Of a DNA stretch of 45,980 bases, positions 42,409 through 45,980 are shown piece after piece. Position 1 is the stretch's first letter. Each line of letters begins with the position of its first letter. Both the position numbers and the translations under genes were made by a program. Origin of the DNA: JBBDSV01 sp040904785 (lineage in GTDB: Bacteria; Actinomycetota; Nitriliruptoria; Nitriliruptorales; Nitriliruptoraceae); the NCBI GenBank assembly GCA_040904785.1, contig JBBDSV010000029.1, forward strand, positions 1 to 45,980. The letters run 5' to 3'. The notes beneath the pieces were generated by a model. That model worked only from the letters and a program-made list of their open reading frames with translations. It was not told the origin of the DNA and ran no database searches.

Positions 42409-42947
42409 GTCCCGCGTCCGATCGTCGGCATGACGTGGCGGTCCAGCTCGCGCGCCATGTCGGCGCCGACGCGCAGGAGCGACGGTCGGTGATCGAAGCT
42501 CGACAATGGGTGGCGCGTGCGCACGATCCGTTCGATCGCAACGTGACGACGCACGTGACGGCCTCGGCGATTGTGATCGACGATGCGGGCCGGGTCCTGG
42601 TGCATCGCCACAAGCGCCTGCACCGATGGTTGCAGCCGGGCGGGCACGTCGATGCCGGCGAAACCGCGTCCCAGGCCGCCGTCCGCGAATCGCGCGAAGA
42701 GACCGGCATCGACACGCACCATCCGCGCGTGCGCCCGTGTCTCGTTCACGTCGACGCACATCCGGGACCACTCGGTCACCGGCACCTCGACCTGCGCTAC
42801 CTCCTGGTGCCGGCCGCCGCCGCCGTGCGGGACGCACCGGCCGCCCACGAAACCGACGACGTCGCGTGGTGGACCGTCACCGAATTGCGCGCGCGCACCG
42901 ACGATTCGCTCGTCCGTGCCGTCGACGCCGCGCTGCGCAGGCGCTGA
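42405..42947 (+). CDS. NUDIX hydrolase
   Basis: A 180-aa hydrolase of nucleoside-diphosphate-linked compounds. The complete Nudix box is GHVDAGETASQAAVRESREE followed by TGI, matching G-x5-E-x7-R-E-x-x-E-E-x-G-hydrophobic. The N-terminal DPFDRNVTTHVTASAIVID and the preceding substrate-binding HRWLQPGG are typical of actinobacterial Nudix proteins. Substrate unknown. GTG 42405 overlaps the hemQ stop (GTGA), so it is translated with hemQ. Convergent with nucS after 30 bases. Confidence 0.92.
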   Translation: MSPASDRRHDVAVQLARHVGADAQERRSVIEARQWVARAHDPFDRNVTTHVTASAIVIDDAGRVLVHRHKRLHRWLQPGGHVDAGETASQAAVRESREETGIDTHHPRVRPCLVHVDAHPGPLGHRHLDLRYLLVPAAAAVRDAPAAHETDDVAWWTVTELRARTDDSLVRAVDAALRRR

Positions 42948-42977
42948 TCCGCGGGTGCCGGGCGATCCGGGTTCGTG

Positions 42978-43637
42978 TCAGAAGAGCCGTGCCTGCGGTT
43001 CGTCCTCGCCACGGAGCGCGCCAAGATCCACCTCGACCCAGCCGATGCCGCGAGAATCGGCGAGCACGCGCGCCTGCGGCTTGACGCGCGTGGCCGCGAA
43101 CATGCCACGCACCGGGTGGAGCATGGGGTCGCGGTCGAGCCGCTCGAGGTATCGCGTCAACTGTTCCACCCCGTCGATCTCGCCCACACGCTTGATCTCG
43201 ACGGCAACCGCGCCGCCGTGTTCATCCCGGCACAGCAGGTCGACGGGGCCGACGTCGGTGCGGAACTCTCGCTGCACCAGCGAGAGACCGGGCTCGATGT
43301 GACCAGGATGCTCGGCGAGCAGCTCCTGGAGTTCGCGTTCGACGCCGTCGAGCGTCAGTCCGCGTTCGGTGTCAAGCTCATAGGCCACATCGTCGAGCAC
43401 CTCCTCGATGTCGATGACGAGCCGCTCTCCCTTGGGATTGGTCACGACCCACTGTCCCGGCTCTTCACGCAGCGTGTTCGGGGAGTTCATCCAATTCACG
43501 GGCTTGTACGCACCGACATCGGCGTGGATGGCGACGCACCCATCGGCCTTGACCATCAGCAGCCGCACCGCGGGCGTCAGCGTCGACGACAGCCGACCTT
43601 CATAGGTCGCCGAACATCGCGCGACGACGAGACGCAT
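42978..43637 (-). CDS. nucS: Mismatch-specific endonuclease NucS (EndoMS)
   Basis: A 219-aa nuclease of the non-canonical mismatch-repair pathway in actinobacteria and archaea, which lack MutS/MutL. The N-terminal DNA-binding domain starts RLVVARCSATYEGRLSS and includes VGAYKPVNWM. The C-terminal RecB-like nuclease has VDLLCRDEHGGAVAVEIKR with the metal-binding Asp-Glu-x-Lys and a downstream LTRYLERL. The C-terminal QARLF fits the short sliding-clamp contact motif that these proteins end with. ATG 43637 has AAGGA upstream; a longer frame is spurious. Divergent from ychF. Confidence 0.95.
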   Translation of the reverse strand: MRLVVARCSATYEGRLSSTLTPAVRLLMVKADGCVAIHADVGAYKPVNWMNSPNTLREEPGQWVVTNPKGERLVIDIEEVLDDVAYELDTERGLTLDGVERELQELLAEHPGHIEPGLSLVQREFRTDVGPVDLLCRDEHGGAVAVEIKRVGEIDGVEQLTRYLERLDRDPMLHPVRGMFAATRVKPQARVLADSRGIGWVEVDLGALRGEDEPQARLF

Positions 43638-43771
43638 GGTGTTCCTTGAGTCACGGGAAACGTCGTTGCGCGGACCCGGCTGCCCACGCCACGCGACCGT
43701 AGCGGTTGGCGACTTGAGTACGCTCGCGAGCCGGACGGCCGACGTCGAGCCGCAACCGAAAGGCACGGGCC

Positions 43772-44863
43772 GTGACACTGCAGGTCGGACTGGTCGGGAT
43801 GCCGAACGTCGGCAAGTCGACGCTGTTCAACGCTGTGTCGCAAGCGGGCGCGCAGGCAGCCAACTTCCCCTTCTGCACCATCGAACCGAACGTCGGCGTC
43901 GTCGCTGTGCCCGATGCCCGCCTTGATCGGCTCGCCGAGCTTGCCGCATCTGCCAAGGTGGTGCCTACAGCCATCGAATTCGTCGACATCGCCGGTTTGG
44001 TCGCGGGCGCATCGCAGGGCGAAGGGTTGGGCAACCAGTTCCTGGCGCACATCCGCGAGGTGGACGCGATCTGCCACGTCGTACGATGTTTCGATGATCC
44101 CGACGTGGTGCATGTGGACGGGTCGGTGGATCCCGAGCGTGATATCGAGATCATCGCGACCGAATTGATACTTAAGGACCTCGAGTCCGCGGAGAAGCGG
44201 CGGGAACGTACGCAGCGCGCAGCCAAGAGCGGTGAGCCGACGGTGCTCGCCCAGGCGACGCAGCTCGACGCACTCGTCGCCCACCTCGGTGCGGGCGAAC
44301 CGGCGCGCACGTTTCGTGGCCCCCTCGACGACGAACTCGCCCGTGAGCTCGGGCTGCTCAGCGCTAAACCGATGCTGTACGCCGCCAACGTGGCCGAATC
44401 CGACCTGCCCGACGGTGGCCCCAAAGTCGAGGGAGTCCGCGCGATCGCGGCCACCGAAGGGGCCGATGTCGTGGTGGTCTCCGCACAGGTCGAGGCTGAA
44501 CTTTCGATGCTCGACGACGCCGAGCGCACCGAGTACCTCCAGGAGCTCGGCCTCGAACGCAGCGGACTCGAACGACTCATCGCGCACGCCTACGACCTGC
44601 TCGGCCTGATCACGTTCTTCACCGCCGGTCCCAAGGAGACACGCGCCTGGACCGTCGCCGCGGGCGCAACCGCCCCCCGCGCGGCCCGCGAGATCCACAG
44701 CGACTTCGAACGCGGCTTCATTCGTGCTGAAGTCATTGCCTACGACGACTACGACCGTCTCGGCAGCGAAGCGGCGGCCCGCGAGGCCGGCCGACTGCGC
44801 GCCGAGGGCAAGGAGTATGTCGTCGCTGACGGTGACGTCATCCACTTCCGATTCAACGTCTGA
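43772..44863 (+). CDS. ychF: Ribosome-binding ATPase YchF/OBG-like
   Basis: A 363-aa P-loop ATPase. G1 GMPNVGKSTLFNAVS is near the start, followed by NFPFCTIEPNVGVV, G3 FVDIAGLVAGASQGEGLGNQFL, a coiled-coil helical insertion, and the C-terminal TGS domain LGLITFFTAGPKETRAWTV, HSDFERGFIRAEVI and VADGDVIHFRFNV. The Asn-x-x-Glu in the G4 position (AANVAESD) gives ATP rather than GTP preference. GTG 43772 has AAAGG about nine bases upstream. Length is canonical. Confidence 0.97.
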   Translation: MTLQVGLVGMPNVGKSTLFNAVSQAGAQAANFPFCTIEPNVGVVAVPDARLDRLAELAASAKVVPTAIEFVDIAGLVAGASQGEGLGNQFLAHIREVDAICHVVRCFDDPDVVHVDGSVDPERDIEIIATELILKDLESAEKRRERTQRAAKSGEPTVLAQATQLDALVAHLGAGEPARTFRGPLDDELARELGLLSAKPMLYAANVAESDLPDGGPKVEGVRAIAATEGADVVVVSAQVEAELSMLDDAERTEYLQELGLERSGLERLIAHAYDLLGLITFFTAGPKETRAWTVAAGATAPRAAREIHSDFERGFIRAEVIAYDDYDRLGSEAAAREAGRLRAEGKEYVVADGDVIHFRFNV

Positions 44864-44877
44864 CTGAGGAGCCCGCG

Positions 44878-45066
44878 ATGCCCCGCACCGAACCGATCAC
44901 GCGACTCGAGGTCGCTGCCTGCCCTACCCACCGCATGGACGTCAAGCACTATTCCGCCTACGACGTCGGCTGCGCCTGTCTCACCGAGACCCGGCGCGAG
45001 GAACTGGCCACACGTCTGCAGGCCGCACGCGCCGAGGGAAATCCACTGGCAGAGATGGCTGAATGA
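44878..45066 (+). CDS. Small cysteine-containing protein of unknown function
   Basis: A 62-aa protein with an ATG and GAGGAG six bases upstream. It contains a Cys at residue 15 (EVAACPTHRMD) and a pair in GCACLTETR (residues 32 and 34), then a charged helix (REELATRLQAARAEG). A small metal-binding fold is possible but three Cys and two His do not prove it. I do not recognise the family. It follows ychF by 14 bases and is likely co-transcribed. Confidence 0.7.
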   Translation: MPRTEPITRLEVAACPTHRMDVKHYSAYDVGCACLTETRREELATRLQAARAEGNPLAEMAE

Positions 45067-45129
45067 CGTCCGCGTGACCCGCCGCGGCTGCGGGACGCGG
45101 GATGTCGATCGACGACGCGATGAGGTGTC

Positions 45130-45980
45130 ATGACCCCCAACGATGACCATGTCCGCGAGAACCTGACCGGCGACGAGGCCCGCACCCGACGTGATGTGAT
45201 CGGCGAGGTCATCACCCGGGTGCATCTCGACGTGCCGCCCGAGGGCGACACCTTCGGCTCGGTCACGGATCTCACCTTCGAGGTCGTGCGCCAAGAGCCG
45301 ACGTTCGTCGACTGCACGGCCGCGGCGATCACGAGCGTCGAACTCGACGGGGACGCACTGCCGCAGGGAAACGTCGCACCGACCCGAATCACGCTTCCGC
45401 CGATGGCGCCGGGCGAGCACCGGCTTCGCGTGTCCGCGACGATGCGCTACCAGCATGAGGGCAAGGGCCTGCATCGGTTCCAGGATCCCTCGGACGACCG
45501 CGTCTACCTGCACAGCCAATTCGAACCGTTTGACGCCCATCTCGTGTTCGCCTGCTTCGACCAGCCCGACATCAAGACACGGTTCTCACTCGTCGTCGAC
45601 GCACCGGCCGGCTGGGTTGTCGTCTCGAATGGCGCGACCCTCGAACGGCCTGCTGCGGGTGAGGCGGGGACATGGACGTTCGCCACGACTCCGCTGATCA
45701 GCCCCTACATCGCAGCGGTCGTCGCGGGCGAATATGTCGAGTACACCGACCGCTACACCCGTCCCGACGGCTCCGAGATTCCGCTCGGCCTCTACGTGCG
45801 CAGATCACTGGCCGACTACTTGGACTCCGACGAGATCATCGACATCACGCGGCGGGGCTTCGCGTTCTTCGAAGGCGCGTTCGAGATGCCCTACCCGTTC
45901 GGCAAGTACGACCAGCTGTTCGTGCCCGAGTTCTCCGCGGGCGCGATGGAGAACCCCGGCTGCGTCACGTTCTCCGAGGC
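45130..45980 (+). CDS. pepN: M1-family aminopeptidase N, 5' part (runs off the window)
   Basis: 283 codons are visible from ATG 45130 (GAGG upstream) to the window edge with no stop. The N-terminal beta domain of the M1 family shows the TRRDVIGEVITRVHLDV start, LHSQFEPFDAHLVFACFDQP and the GAMENPGCVTFSE exopeptidase motif right at the edge. The zinc site HExxH should follow outside. It is predicted to be a cytosolic zinc aminopeptidase removing N-terminal residues from peptides; actinobacterial PepN proteins are about 850 residues. Confidence 0.94.
   Translation, partial: MTPNDDHVRENLTGDEARTRRDVIGEVITRVHLDVPPEGDTFGSVTDLTFEVVRQEPTFVDCTAAAITSVELDGDALPQGNVAPTRITLPPMAPGEHRLRVSATMRYQHEGKGLHRFQDPSDDRVYLHSQFEPFDAHLVFACFDQPDIKTRFSLVVDAPAGWVVVSNGATLERPAAGEAGTWTFATTPLISPYIAAVVAGEYVEYTDRYTRPDGSEIPLGLYVRRSLADYLDSDEIIDITRRGFAFFEGAFEMPYPFGKYDQLFVPEFSAGAMENPGCVTFSE

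Noticed and set aside
1..45980. Search for CRISPR arrays, transposases, phage genes or defence systems
   Set aside because: No spaced direct repeats, integrase, transposase, restriction or toxin-antitoxin signatures were seen; the window looks like core chromosome.

Overview
The window is about 46 kb of gene-dense, high-GC DNA from the main chromosome of an actinobacterium. It carries the full Pup-proteasome system (Ttu fusion-trmI-arc-dop-pup-prcB-prcA-pafA-pafB-pafC-tatA-tatC-helY), a GlnA2/GlnE pair, NucS, an HemQ-like chlorite dismutase homologue and many GTG starts. Gene order around the proteasome follows the mycobacterial/streptomycete pattern. The protein style and several lineage-specific unknowns suggest a deep-branching group such as Acidimicrobiia, but that assignment is inference. 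No transposase, integrase, phage gene or CRISPR array was seen.

Layout. 1-2038: a possible RND-transporter remnant, a LigA-annotated-type membrane protein, a DoxX protein and a HAD phosphatase. 2035-7900 (minus strand): a nitrogen block, amt-glnA-glnE, with HAD coupled to glnE by a GTGA overlap. 8071-14010: cofactor genes nadE, panB, a cobalamin adenosyltransferase and nadB, plus an IclR regulator. 14164-17569 (minus): an IMPase/HisN-like phosphatase coupled to an unknown 155-aa protein, tRNA-Glu(TTC), apolipoprotein N-acyltransferase and a DUF4193-like acidic zinc-ribbon protein. 17570-18041: the only long non-coding stretch. 18042-22146 (minus): an amidohydrolase, a small membrane protein, an M24 Xaa-Pro peptidase and a diacylglycerol-kinase-like enzyme. 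22242-37761 (minus): the proteasome/Tat/HelY cluster, many of whose genes overlap by 1-4 bases. 37802-40177: a GH65 glycosidase/phosphorylase. 40288-45980: msrA, gpmA, hemQ, nudix, nucS, ychF, a small Cys protein and the 5' part of pepN.

How it works together. ARC/Mpa unfolds pupylated proteins and feeds them to the PrcA/PrcB core. PafA ligates Pup; Dop deamidates and removes it; PafB/PafC are WYL-domain regulators known for DNA-damage control. Upstream of trmI lies the most unusual gene: a ubiquitin-fold sulfur carrier ending in Gly-Gly, fused in frame to a TtuA/NcsA-type tRNA 2-thiolation enzyme. This cluster therefore places Pup and a ubiquitin-fold sulfur-transfer module side by side. The nitrogen block holds ammonium uptake, glutamine synthetase and the synthetase-modifying enzyme, but the local synthetase has Phe where the adenylylated Tyr would be.

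All function calls rest on motif recognition by eye. Start codons were chosen from Shine-Dalgarno-like sequences and gene overlaps.
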